This document shows, one piece after another, positions 35,240 through 43,118 of a DNA stretch of 55,589 bases. The stretch's first letter is position 1, and every line of letters starts with the position of its first letter. Under the pieces are notes generated by a model. The model was not told the origin of the DNA, searched no databases, and worked only from the letters and a program-made list of their open reading frames with translations. This DNA comes from Cyanobacteriota bacterium (GTDB taxonomy: Bacteria > Cyanobacteriota > Cyanobacteriia > Cyanobacteriales > Microcoleaceae): NCBI GenBank assembly GCA_025362325.1, contig JANYGO010000141.1, positions 1 to 55,589 of the forward strand, written 5' to 3'. A program made the translations under genes and the position numbers.

Positions 35240-35302
35240 GGTTCGTAGTGAGGACTTCAGTCCTCTCTCGTCTGATGAGGACTGAAGTCCTCACTACGAA
35301 CC
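35240..35302. repeat. Class B palindromic repeat
   Basis: ggttcgtagtgaggacttca ... tgaagtcctcactacgaacc: 29-base arms, nearly perfect, around a short loop (ctcgtctgat). This is the shortest full copy of the family in the window. Confidence 0.9.
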
Positions 35303-35476
35303 GATTTTGCGTACTCAGGCATAGAAAATGCCCGCTGAGACTGACGCAGATATCGCGACGCGGTAGGAGGTTTTGATCCGTGTAGCTCGATCGCACCCGC
35401 TCGATCGCAATTATTCAACAAGTCAAACTTAAAATCAATTCATAAATTCAGAATCTTAAATTCATAAAAGTCATAA

Positions 35477-35947
35477 TTATATAAAACCTTCTTGATACTG
35501 CATAATTGTTACAGGAACTCTGAATAAAATTTTAGCTAATTGAGACAAACCGAACTTAAATTTAAGCGACTGTGGCAAATCTTGCACAGAAACTTCTACG
35601 AAGCCAAAGCGAGTATAAAATGATGCGAGTCGCTTTCCCAAACATTCTAAGTATAGCGGTTCTGTAGCTTGTTGAATTAAATATTTTGTGAGATAAATGC
35701 CCAAACCGCGATCGCGCCAATCCTTCGCCACCACCAAACTACCCAACTCTTGCGCGCCGGAAAAGTTCCGCAACTGTCCGCAAGCAGCCAATTTTCCCTC
35801 ACATTCAATCACCCAGAATTGCTCCCATCGCAACTGAGTCGGATCGAGTTTGGCACTCCAAACTAACTTTCTAATTGATTTGATATCTTGCTCCGACGCT
35901 GGGCGGATTGTGCATTCTGGGGGTAAGGAAACAGAACTTGCAATCAT
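35477..35947 (-). CDS. GNAT family N-acetyltransferase
   Basis: 156 residues. GNAT fold marks: TIRPASEQDIKSIRKLVWSA (strand 1-helix 1), CGQLRNFSGAQELGSLVVAK (strand 4) and the acetyl-CoA loop DWRDRGLGIYLTKYLIQQA (Arg-Asp-Arg-Gly-Leu-Gly form of R/Q-x-x-G-x-G/A), then YTRFGFVEV near the end. The substrate is unknown. The start codon overlaps the stop of the upstream gene as ATGA, so both are cotranslated. Confidence 0.85.
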   Translation of the reverse strand: MIASSVSLPPECTIRPASEQDIKSIRKLVWSAKLDPTQLRWEQFWVIECEGKLAACGQLRNFSGAQELGSLVVAKDWRDRGLGIYLTKYLIQQATEPLYLECLGKRLASFYTRFGFVEVSVQDLPQSLKFKFGLSQLAKILFRVPVTIMQYQEGFI

Positions 35948-36579
35948 GAGTTATAGTTGGAAACTACAGCAGCGATTCGTTTGAAAATGCGAAAAACTTC
36001 GTAAAGTTCGTTTCCGGGATTCTGAATATCAAACAACTTAGATAAAGCATACTGCGGTGTATCTTGTTTAGTCACTTTGATGAATCGGAAACTGCTGCCA
36101 TTGGTCAGAAGCCCAAACGTTGGTTGTTCTGAATTTGGGTCATTCAGCATATAAAATAGTAATTGAGGAAGTCCAGCTTCAACGGAATATTGCGATCGCT
36201 TGGCTTCGATCGCCACAACCCAAAAAGATTGCAGCAATAATAGGACATCTATGCTGCCCCTAACAATTATATCTTCATCTTCGACAATCAGTTCAACAGA
36301 TTTTTCACATTCTATGTGAAAGGGAGTCAGGAAAAAATCTGCTACAAATAGCAAAGGAGCTAGTACCACCATTTTTACAGTATCTTCTAGGAAAGGGAAT
36401 GAGGTACTGTTGATATAGCCTGCTTTTACTTTGTCGAGCGATCGCTTTTCTTCATCAGTAATTTCTGGTAAATCGTCAATCCACTCCCGAAAAAATTGCT
36501 CGTCTTCAGACAACTGTAGATTAAATTTTGTTTTGACATCGCGCAGTGTCAGTGTTTTTGCTTGAATGCTTTGTGTCAT
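35944..36579 (-). CDS. PD-(D/E)XK nuclease-like hypothetical protein
   Basis: 211 residues. A helical N-terminal third (LSEDEQFFREWIDDLPEITD) is followed by a core resembling the N-terminal nuclease fold of type I restriction R subunits: VRGSIDVLLLLQSFWVVAIE then AKRSQYSVEAGLPQLLFYML and FGLLTNGSSFRFIKVT. Asp in GSIDVL and Glu-x-Lys in IEAKR fit the D...ExK metal site. Stand-alone copies are common in cyanobacterial genomes with no attached methylase, and none is here. It is coupled by a 4-base overlap to the GNAT gene. Nuclease activity is inferred. Confidence 0.6.
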   Translation of the reverse strand: MTQSIQAKTLTLRDVKTKFNLQLSEDEQFFREWIDDLPEITDEEKRSLDKVKAGYINSTSFPFLEDTVKMVVLAPLLFVADFFLTPFHIECEKSVELIVEDEDIIVRGSIDVLLLLQSFWVVAIEAKRSQYSVEAGLPQLLFYMLNDPNSEQPTFGLLTNGSSFRFIKVTKQDTPQYALSKLFDIQNPGNELYEVFRIFKRIAAVVSNYNS

Positions 36580-36622
36580 AGTTTTCAGTAGCTAGTTGCT
36601 GGTTGTAACTTATTGTAGCATA

Positions 36623-37672
36623 TCAATTGGCGATCGCCCCCAGCAACACCTCCGCGCCAAACCGCACCGGATCGGTACAAGGCAATCGCGTTTCTGCTTG
36701 AATTCCCGCTATTGCTAACAGCGCTTCTGCGTCAGTTAAATGATGAGTATTAAGAGCGATAGCACTTACTTTACACCCAACAAAAGCACCCGCAGCAGCG
36801 GCAACCATTTCGTACAATTCAACCACTTTCGACAAACTAGGAATCGATACGTGCGGGTGATTGCGAATGTGAGTTTGTCCGGCTCGGTGCGCTAAAATTA
36901 AGTGAGTTGGCTGCGCACCCCGCAACAGTGGCAGAGTGGCCGTTGAACCCGGATGCAATAGCGAACCTTGTCCTTCTACGTGCAGAATATCGCATTCCGA
37001 ACCCAATTTTATCACCGCTTGTTCGACAGCACCGGCGGCAAAATCAACTCGCACTGCATCTAAAGCAAGGCCTTGATTTCCGAGCATTAAACCCGTTTGT
37101 CCGGTTGCCAAAAATTTGGAACGCAAACCCCGCTGCAAACAAGTGCGATTGAGTTCCAGACTGGTTGACATTTTGCCGACGCTCATATCTGTACCGACAG
37201 TTAACACGCGGCGACAGCTTAATTTAGCAGCGGCGGCAGAGGCGATCGCACCGACAGATTTCGGTTCCTGACGCACATCCCAAATCCATTGATTTTCGGT
37301 TAACGGAACCGTTATCAAAGGTGCAAGTTTCGCGTGTAAACCGTTGACAACCGACAAACCTGCTGCTACCGCTTGATTAATTTCTGGCAGCCATTCCAGC
37401 GGCAAAACACCGCCCGAAGGAGCGATACCAATTAGCAGAATATCCGGCGCAAATTGCAGCGCTTCGGCAACCGAAGCAACAATCGGTACTTGTTGCGGAA
37501 TGCCCGTTAATTCAGACAAAGATTGTCCTGTACATTGGCGGTCAATTACTGCTACAATTTGTGCTTCGCTGTAGCGTAAAAAGGCTAAGCCTGTTTTGCC
37601 GGAAGAGCCGAGAATTCCCTCGTGCAACAAGATAGCAACTTTGCCAGTTTTGATAGGGTAGTTTTGAGTCAT
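36623..37672 (-). CDS. DUF1611 protein, DgcN-like N-acetyltransferase
   Basis: 349 residues. N-terminal Rossmann-like part (KVAILLHEGILGSSGKTGLA, AQIVAVIDRQCTG, DILLIGIAPSGGVLP) and a C-terminal P-loop-like part with GTDMSVGKMSTSLELNRTCL, FLATGQTGLML, ILHVEGQGSLLHPGSTATLP and HRAGQTHIRNHPHVSIP. This matches DUF1611 throughout. A member, DgcN, acetylates D-glutamate and is encoded beside the epimerase DgcA. The same partner class lies two genes away here (38624-39703) on the same strand, which supports the assignment. Substrate is not proven. Confidence 0.75.
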   Translation of the reverse strand: MTQNYPIKTGKVAILLHEGILGSSGKTGLAFLRYSEAQIVAVIDRQCTGQSLSELTGIPQQVPIVASVAEALQFAPDILLIGIAPSGGVLPLEWLPEINQAVAAGLSVVNGLHAKLAPLITVPLTENQWIWDVRQEPKSVGAIASAAAAKLSCRRVLTVGTDMSVGKMSTSLELNRTCLQRGLRSKFLATGQTGLMLGNQGLALDAVRVDFAAGAVEQAVIKLGSECDILHVEGQGSLLHPGSTATLPLLRGAQPTHLILAHRAGQTHIRNHPHVSIPSLSKVVELYEMVAAAAGAFVGCKVSAIALNTHHLTDAEALLAIAGIQAETRLPCTDPVRFGAEVLLGAIAN

Positions 37673-37752
37673 TAGTTCACTTTTAAGCTGGGCGATTGTA
37701 GATTATAGATTAAATCTACAATCTACAATTGATTGTTCGCTATGATTTGCGA

Positions 37753-38592
37753 TTACTGGTTTAAAGCATTCGGATCTTCTCCCAATTCTCGCAATCTGGC
37801 CTCTAGTCGCGAGGCTCGCTGTTGAGCAGCTTCGGCTTGCTGTTGAGCAGCTTCGGCTCGCTGTTGAGCAGCTTCGGCTTGCTGTTGAGCAGCTTCGGCT
37901 TGCTGTTGAGCAGCTTCGGCTTGCTGTTGAGCGGCTTCTTCTGGTAACAGAATTAGATTGCCAGACTCGTCGTAGAAACGCGCCCAGACTGCTGTTTCTC
38001 GATCGACAATTCCTGACCAAGTACCCAACCAAAAGCCCAAACTTTGACTCCACAGCCAACCCCGCTCGTTCGGTACTAACGGCTGATAGCGTTGATTATT
38101 ATCCAAACGCCATCCCTGCAAAGAATTCGGCTCGAAAGGATCGAAAACAAAGTAATCAGGCGTTCTAAAAACCTGCTCGTAAATATCCTTTTTAATGCCT
38201 GTATCTACATTAGCAGTGGCAGGCGACATTAATTCTACGATCGCATCCGGGTAACGTCCGTTTTCATTCCAAACTACCCAACCTTGTCTGGAAGTATTGC
38301 CGTCAACACCCAACACAGCGAAAAAATCTGGGCCTCTCAAATCCCGATTGTGAACTTGTTCGGTGCTGAAATAAATAAACATATTGCCACCGACAAAAAA
38401 ATCGTTCCGGTTAGCTAAGTTAGCTAAACCTTGTTCTGCGGAACGGATTAAAACATTCATGGCTATGCGGTGGCGGTTGCTTTCCATTTCTGCCGCATCA
38501 TCAAAAATCAAATCAGTCGGCGGCTTGTGTTCTTCATAGAAAAGCTGTGCTTCTCTATCAATTTGCCCTGCAAGTGATTCAAGTGAGATCAT
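37753..38592 (-). CDS. Uma2-family (DUF820) PD-(D/E)XK protein with heptad-repeat tail
   Basis: 279 residues. The core at about 45-200 has the Uma2 order: NMFIYFSTEQVHNRDLRGPD, FFAVLGV, GRYPDAIVELMSPATANVDT, KKDIYEQVFRTPDYFVFDPF. Asp in RGPD, Glu in AIVELMSP and Lys in the KKDIY helix match the nuclease site. The tail (about 220-270) repeats the heptad Ala-Ala-Gln-Gln-Gln-Ala-Glu about six times and then ARLRELGEDPNALNQ, a predicted coiled coil encoded by 21-bp tandem repeats. Uma2 proteins are hugely expanded in cyanobacteria; function unclear. Confidence 0.85.
   Translation of the reverse strand: MISLESLAGQIDREAQLFYEEHKPPTDLIFDDAAEMESNRHRIAMNVLIRSAEQGLANLANRNDFFVGGNMFIYFSTEQVHNRDLRGPDFFAVLGVDGNTSRQGWVVWNENGRYPDAIVELMSPATANVDTGIKKDIYEQVFRTPDYFVFDPFEPNSLQGWRLDNNQRYQPLVPNERGWLWSQSLGFWLGTWSGIVDRETAVWARFYDESGNLILLPEEAAQQQAEAAQQQAEAAQQQAEAAQQRAEAAQQQAEAAQQRASRLEARLRELGEDPNALNQ
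37812..37943. repeat. 21-bp tandem repeat coding for the Uma2 heptads
   Basis: gcttgctgttgagcagcttc repeats about six times with gct/gcg and ttg/tcg variants. Its period is seven codons, so copy changes alter coiled-coil length in whole heptads. Confidence 0.85.
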
Positions 38593-38623
38593 AGCATCTC
38601 CAGATTTGTTTTGAGCGATACTT

Positions 38624-39703
38624 TTATTCTACAATGTTAATTCGCCGCACTCCCAATCCCGATCGCCCATTTGGCAGCAAACACCCATTTTCTATGCTTG
38701 CACCCGTGAAAGGATCGTCTAGTAAATTCAAGTGACTGTCCAAATCCAAGTAATCAGCGAGGGGCGAAAGTTGTGCGGCTGCGGTATTGGCGATCGCACT
38801 ATCGGAATAGCAGCCGAACATCACCTGCAAATTGCAGGCTTTGGCTGCGTGAATCATCCGCATTGCTTCGCTCAATCCGCCTGATTTCATCATTTTGATA
38901 TTGATGCCATGGACACAGTGAGCTAACTTGGGTATATCCGAACTATTAAAGCAACTTTCATCAGCAAAAATTGGTAAGGGTGATTGACGGTATAGTTCTG
39001 AGAATTCAGCCAAATCTGCAACTGGTGACAGCGGCTGTTCGACATAATTTATGTTGTATTTTTCCAGCCAGCGACACATTTCTACAGCATCTTTTAAACT
39101 CCAACCGCCGTTAGCATCAACACTGATTTGAATGTTAGATGGTGCTTCCTCAAGCACTGCGATTAACATAGCTTTGTCGGCTTCAATTCCTTGGGGATTT
39201 CCTAATTTCACCTTGACGGCGCGGTATTTGATACTTGCGGGATATGTCGCATCTTTGCCAAACCAATCGCGCACTCTGGCTCTCGCACTCCTCGGCGAAT
39301 TTATGCCGATGGTGACGGATGTGGGGACAATGCGCGATCGATCTAATCCCCACATTTTCCACAGCGGCAAGCCTGCTTTTTTGCCCAGCCAGTCGTGCAT
39401 TGCCATGTCGATGCCGGCGCGGGCGGCCGAGGGTAACTCTACCTCTGTGAAGACTTGTTCGATTTTTTGGCGATCGCACGGAGTAAACTTTTCTAGTAGC
39501 GGTGCAACTTCCTGCAATGCTGCTAGCAGACTTTCGGTAGTTTGGGGCTTAGAACCTGTGGAAAAGGGCGATGATTCTCCCCAACCTTCGATGCCTTCGT
39601 GTGTTAATTTTACCCACAAATTCGTACTTTGAGATGTTGTACCGCGACTGATGGTAAGCGCAAACCGCTTGCGGACAGTGAAGGTTTTTATTTGAAGCTG
39701 CAT
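38624..39703 (-). CDS. Enolase-superfamily dipeptide epimerase (AEE / DgcA-like)
   Basis: 359 residues. The capping domain comes first, then the barrel with the full muconate-lactonizing subgroup set: Lys164-x-Lys166 (AVKVKLGNPQ), metal ligands in ISVDANGGW, NYVEQPLSPV and IFADESCFNS, and the opposite Lys in GINIKMMKSGG. Known activities are L-Ala-D/L-Glu epimerisation in murein recycling and, for DgcA, conversion of N-acetyl-D-glutamate to the L form. Its neighbour DUF1611 favours the latter or a coupled use. It starts 120 bases ahead of the repeat-free NADAR spacer and heads the same-strand group. Confidence 0.85.
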   Translation of the reverse strand: MQLQIKTFTVRKRFALTISRGTTSQSTNLWVKLTHEGIEGWGESSPFSTGSKPQTTESLLAALQEVAPLLEKFTPCDRQKIEQVFTEVELPSAARAGIDMAMHDWLGKKAGLPLWKMWGLDRSRIVPTSVTIGINSPRSARARVRDWFGKDATYPASIKYRAVKVKLGNPQGIEADKAMLIAVLEEAPSNIQISVDANGGWSLKDAVEMCRWLEKYNINYVEQPLSPVADLAEFSELYRQSPLPIFADESCFNSSDIPKLAHCVHGINIKMMKSGGLSEAMRMIHAAKACNLQVMFGCYSDSAIANTAAAQLSPLADYLDLDSHLNLLDDPFTGASIENGCLLPNGRSGLGVRRINIVE

Positions 39704-39861
39704 GATTAGTTATAACCTGTGGATTCCAGGGTTTAAAAGCATAATCTTTGTTTTGATATTTTACTAAAGATCTGTAATAAAGCCAAGTGCTAATTGTAAA
39801 CTATGCCATAATTATAGGTAGGGAAGGTGTACATTTCGATCTAAATTAGCAACGAAATATC

Positions 39862-40302
39862 ATGCCAATTTACTTTTACAGCACTCGCAGTGAATACGGC
39901 AGTTTCTCTAATTTTTCCCGTCACGGATTCGAGTTAGACGGAGAATACTGGCCGACTACCGAACATTATTTTCAAGCACAAAAGTTTCCCGAAACGGAAC
40001 ACTGCGACCAAATTCGCCAAGCAAAAACGCCGAAAGATGCAGCAAAAATGGGGCGCGATCGCTCTCGTCCCCTGCGCCAAGATTGGGAACAAGTCAAAGA
40101 TGATATCATGCGAAAAGCCGTACTCCGCAAATTTGAAACCCATGCCGATATCCGCGAAATTCTACTCGCTACCGGGGATGACGAAATAGTCGAGAATGCA
40201 CCTACAGATTATTATTGGGGTTGCGGAAAAAATGGCAGCGGCAAAAATATGTTGGGACAGATTTTAATGGAATTGCGAGAGGTTTTGCGAAAAGGTACGT
40301 AG
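39862..40302 (+). CDS. NADAR-domain protein (YbiA-like)
   Basis: 146 residues, essentially one NADAR domain: FYSTRSEYGSFSNFSRHGFE, YWPTTEHYFQAQKFPETEH, KTPKDAAKMGRDRS, IMRKAVLRKFETHADIREIL and YYWGCGKNGSGKNMLGQILM. The family includes riboflavin-pathway N-glycosidases and hydrolases that remove ADP-ribose from guanine in DNA. The conserved Glu of TEHYFQAQK and the WG..GKNMLGQ end are present. It is a single gene with no ADP-ribosyltransferase next to it. Confidence 0.9.
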   Translation: MPIYFYSTRSEYGSFSNFSRHGFELDGEYWPTTEHYFQAQKFPETEHCDQIRQAKTPKDAAKMGRDRSRPLRQDWEQVKDDIMRKAVLRKFETHADIREILLATGDDEIVENAPTDYYWGCGKNGSGKNMLGQILMELREVLRKGT

Positions 40303-40324
40303 CGAGTAAAATAGAACTTACCAG

Positions 40325-40392
40325 CTTGTAGTAAGGACTTCAGTCCTTTCTTGCTCAATTCAAGAAAGAGGACTGAAGTCCTTACTACGAAC
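40325..40392. repeat. Class B palindromic repeat
   Basis: cttgtagtaaggacttcagt ... actgaagtccttactacgaa with loop tcttgctcaattcaagaaag, which itself pairs (cttgctcaattcaag). It lies 23 bases after the NADAR stop. A further short hairpin gcaggactta ... taagtcctgc follows at 40402-40429. Confidence 0.9.
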
Positions 40393-40830
40393 CCATGATA
40401 AAGCAGGACTTATTTAATCTTAAGTCCTGCCATGCTGCTAAGCGAGAATTTCCTCAATTTTATTAAACAAGGTGACTCCAACATCCACCTTACAAACTGT
40501 CAAATTTTGTGTCAATCTCCCCAGGCTGTTCTAGTAGAGGGTTTAGCCTCTCCTTGGAGACTGCGAAGCAGGGGAAACGGTAAAAACCCTGCACCACTTT
40601 TGGGTTTGAACAACTACTGTCAACCGGAATTAACTTTTATTGTCGCAAGTACAGCATTGTTCGCCAGTCGCCTCCCGGACACCGTTCTCCTTAGGTTGGC
40701 AATTCACAGGTAAAACAGCAAAACTCCTGTTCTGGTTAAAGTTTGTTTGTTATTTATGCTGTATATTTCTATTGTGTGCGATTTAGAGAAAGTGTTAGCT
40801 GTTGTACAGAATTCTTTACAATTTTTTGAC
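40393..40830. other. Intergenic stretch, no supported gene
   Basis: Besides the hairpin at 40402-40429 there is a 93-codon open frame (40432-40713). Its composition is mixed, it resembles no family I know, and it crosses a loose palindrome (ggtttagcctctccttggag). I do not accept it as a gene. Nothing else is visible. Confidence 0.5.
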
Positions 40831-41535
40831 CTATTTGCCTAATGTGGCGCTGATTTGCCGCAGTTGCTGTTGAATTCGGTTGAATTCTTTTTCTTCTTCT
40901 GTGAGCAAAGTATTGTCGATCGGCGATCGCATATCCCACTGCAACTCTGAGAGTAAAATTAGACAGCCTGCGATCACAATTCCGGTTGTCAAATACTGCC
41001 AAGGTGCGACAAACGGCAATAATCCGATCGCAAATAGATGAGCAAGTCCGATCGCCATAAAAGTGCGCGATCGCAAACCGAGTCCAGTACAAAAATAGCC
41101 GATCGCGCTCAACCCCAACCACAAATCGCACAGATGCAGCAACAAACCACTCCAACAGGCAAAAATACTGCAATCCGTCAAAATCAAACCAGAAATCATC
41201 AAAATCGCCCAAGAATAAAGAATCCAGCTAACTCGCTCAACCTTTACCCAAAACAAAGTCAAAACGGCCATTGCCGCAGTGCCAATTAGAGTCAAAGTTG
41301 ACCACAGAATCGCCTGAAAGCTCCAACTGATGGGGAAAAACTGAGCGGTGAAAAAAATACCCGCTGTCACCAAACCCCAAAGCAGAAAAGTTTGGTCGAT
41401 GCGGGTATAAAATCTTGAGAAAGGAGTAATGTTCCCGATTTGCCAGTGGATTCGCAACAAGCCTTCGAGGTCTTGTACGTCGAGATGTTCCTGTTTGCAG
41501 CGGATTAGGGGTTCGGAGGCGTTGAAAAAGGTCAT
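40831..41535 (-). CDS. Hypothetical membrane protein, 234 aa
   Basis: Not assigned to a named family. The N-terminal 45 residues are soluble (CKQEHLDVQDLEGLLRIHWQ). Then come about six to seven membrane helices between residues 48 and 195 (LLWGLVTAGIFFTAQFFPIS, SWILYSWAILMISGLILTDC, YLTTGIVIAGCLILLSELQW). A charged C-terminal helix (EEEKEFNRIQQQLRQISATL) follows. Single gene with its own spacer on both sides; no signal peptide. Probably an inner or thylakoid membrane protein. Confidence 0.65.
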   Translation of the reverse strand: MTFFNASEPLIRCKQEHLDVQDLEGLLRIHWQIGNITPFSRFYTRIDQTFLLWGLVTAGIFFTAQFFPISWSFQAILWSTLTLIGTAAMAVLTLFWVKVERVSWILYSWAILMISGLILTDCSIFACWSGLLLHLCDLWLGLSAIGYFCTGLGLRSRTFMAIGLAHLFAIGLLPFVAPWQYLTTGIVIAGCLILLSELQWDMRSPIDNTLLTEEEKEFNRIQQQLRQISATLGK

Positions 41536-41621
41536 CCAGTGTGAGCAAAGTATGAAGTTTTGTGTATTGTAACAAATCTTAAGGAATATTTTGCAGATTT
41601 TTTATCATTTTTTCTCGTTCG

Positions 41622-41705
41622 CCGGCTCTGTCTGGGGACGCAGATTGGGAGGCTTTGCCTCCCAATCTGCGTCCCGCGAATCAGAGACAAGCGAGGCAGA
41701 GCCGG
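41622..41705. repeat. Perfect 19-bp hairpin nested in a larger palindrome
   Basis: gggacgcagattgggaggc (41635-41653), loop ttt, gcctcccaatctgcgtccc (41657-41675): no mismatch. Outer arms ccggctct / agagccgg lie at 41622-41629 and 41698-41705. It sits directly after the 68-residue gene and could end its transcript. Confidence 0.85.
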
Positions 41706-41716
41706 GGAACTAGGGA

Positions 41717-41923
41717 TTATTTTTGTTTTTTGTTCAGGGTTTTGGTTAACTGAGTAATTGAGTTGAGCAAAGTTTGGGAAAAGTAAGCCATTGCAAAAAT
41801 CACGGCTACTGCAACTCCTCCGTACATTAGTAATGGCATAAAACCTCCTGTTTCAGGCGGTGTCGCCGAATCTGTTGTAGCCGTAGAAACCAGAATGACT
41901 TGGTTTGTGCTAAAATCGGACAT
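41717..41923 (-). CDS. Small single-pass membrane protein, 68 aa
   Basis: Begins MSDFSTNQVILVSTATTDSA, then a Thr/Pro turn, one membrane helix (FMPLLMYGGVAVAVIFAMAY) and a basic C-terminus (TKTLNKKQK). AAGGAG precedes the ATG by 6 bases, supporting a real gene. A small hairpin (ggtctttgtacagacc) lies in the leader at about 41936-41951. Size and layout resemble the small subunits of thylakoid complexes, but I recognise no specific one. Confidence 0.6.
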   Translation of the reverse strand: MSDFSTNQVILVSTATTDSATPPETGGFMPLLMYGGVAVAVIFAMAYFSQTLLNSITQLTKTLNKKQK

Positions 41924-42270
41924 ATAAACTCCTTGGTCTGTACAAAGACCGTAAAAGTGGAAAATTGACGAGCGTTTCTGGTGGCAGCCAGTCGCTATGA
42001 AAAAAACAAGCGATCGAAAGCGTCTCTAGCAACAGCTAGGGGCGCTTGTTTGCTTGTTAAGGGCAGTCTAACACTGCTTTTTAACGTATATAATTATTTC
42101 GGAAAATATTTCGGGCAATTGTTTTGCTCCGCAACCGACGAGGCAGAGCCTCTAGATATCGGTTTCCAGGCAGAGATCAGGAAACCAGGTGACTTCATAC
42201 AAATCATCCGTGGGTTTGGGCTTTATGACGCTATATACTTTACAACCTCAAATGTGATGAAGAAGCATGA

Positions 42271-42891
42271 GTATCTTACGATCGCGCGATCGCAATTGAT
42301 GCCAATTATCGGTCAGCTTGGTTGAGCCGAGGCTGGGTGCTGGATAATCTCGGTCGTTATGAAGAAGCTTTAATGTCTTGTGATAAAGCGATCGAACTTG
42401 GCTATAAATCTTCAAATGTCTTCTTCAATCGCGCTATTGCCATTCTCGGATTGAATCGTTGGGATGAAGGCATCGCCGCCTTAGACGACGCATTCCAACG
42501 CCTCGAACCAGACGATGAGGTTTATGCAGAAGATGTCGAGCTAATTATCCGCAACTTGTTTGTGAATGCGATCTATCCGACAACTCAAACTCGCATCACC
42601 AGCATAATTACAGTTTACGAAAAACACAAATATCTCTCAATCTTAGGACAGGGAATAGTGCGAAACATCCCCGCGCTAATGTCAGAAATGGTCAGCGACA
42701 AAGCCGCCCACACTTGGTTAGAATTGTGGCAAGAACTAACCAGTAACTGCAAACAATTCCAAATTCCCATCCGCCTGCTGAATGCGGCTGTCCGCTATAA
42801 GGAAACCAAGGGCGACAGGCGAGTTTTGCTAGAACTTCCCATAGAAGAACGCAATTTATTAGAACCGTTGGTGTCAGGAAAAATAGAATAG
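42271..42891 (+). pseudogene. Decayed TPR-repeat protein
   Basis: The frame encodes TPR units (NYRSAWLSRGWVLDNLGRYE, SCDKAIELGYKSSNVFFNRA, LNRWDEGIAALDDAFQRLEP) and a C-terminal all-helical part of about 110 residues. The usual TPR sequence can be read further upstream in the same frame (Leu-Tyr-Asn-Leu-Lys...Glu-Glu-Ala), then a TGA at 42268 and another at 42226 break it. TTG at 42322 is the first possible start after the breaks. Hence I call it a 5'-degenerate gene; a short protein of 189 residues could still be made. Confidence 0.6.
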
Positions 42892-42914
42892 GCGATTAGA
42901 AATTACGGTGACGA

Positions 42915-43065
42915 TTGAAGCCCCGGCGATTGGAAATCGCGGCTACACAAACGATGTCCGCCGGACGCCGACGGAAGAAATGAAATTCAACCCGCGGAGG
43001 CGGGTTTTGTATGTGTAGACGCGGTTTCAACCGCCGGGTTTCTCCAACCCATGAACGTGGGTTTT
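42915..43065. repeat. Class A repeat pair
   Basis: ggcgattggaaatcgc, gtccgccggacgccgac, then cccgcggaggcggg, ggtttcaaccgcc and aacccatgaacgtgggtt: a chain of small palindromes in both orientations between the TPR remnant and the Uma2 gene. Confidence 0.75.
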
Positions 43066-43118
43066 GTTGAAATAGGTATAAAATAGAAATTGATGATACT
43101 AGCAAAGGACTCATCCCC

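Larger units (their letters stand above)
34576..35476. other. 901-base intergenic region with structured elements
   Basis: After the NfeD leader (34576-34650) there is no frame with convincing coding character. Structures present: an inverted repeat gcgactcct ... aggagtcg at 34950-34991, the long hairpin at 35013-35131, and a class B repeat at 35240-35302. Between 35303 and 35476 there are only HIP1-type sites (tcgatcgcac, ctcgatcgcaa). The region could hold a small RNA; I see no promoter-terminator pair that proves one. Confidence 0.5.

Noticed and set aside
40432-40713. 93-codon frame between NADAR and the 234-residue membrane protein
   Set aside because: No recognisable domain and it spans palindromic sequence; no supporting start signal.
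41981-42325. 114-codon frame before the TPR remnant
   Set aside because: It lies in a different frame from the decayed TPR sequence that the same DNA encodes.
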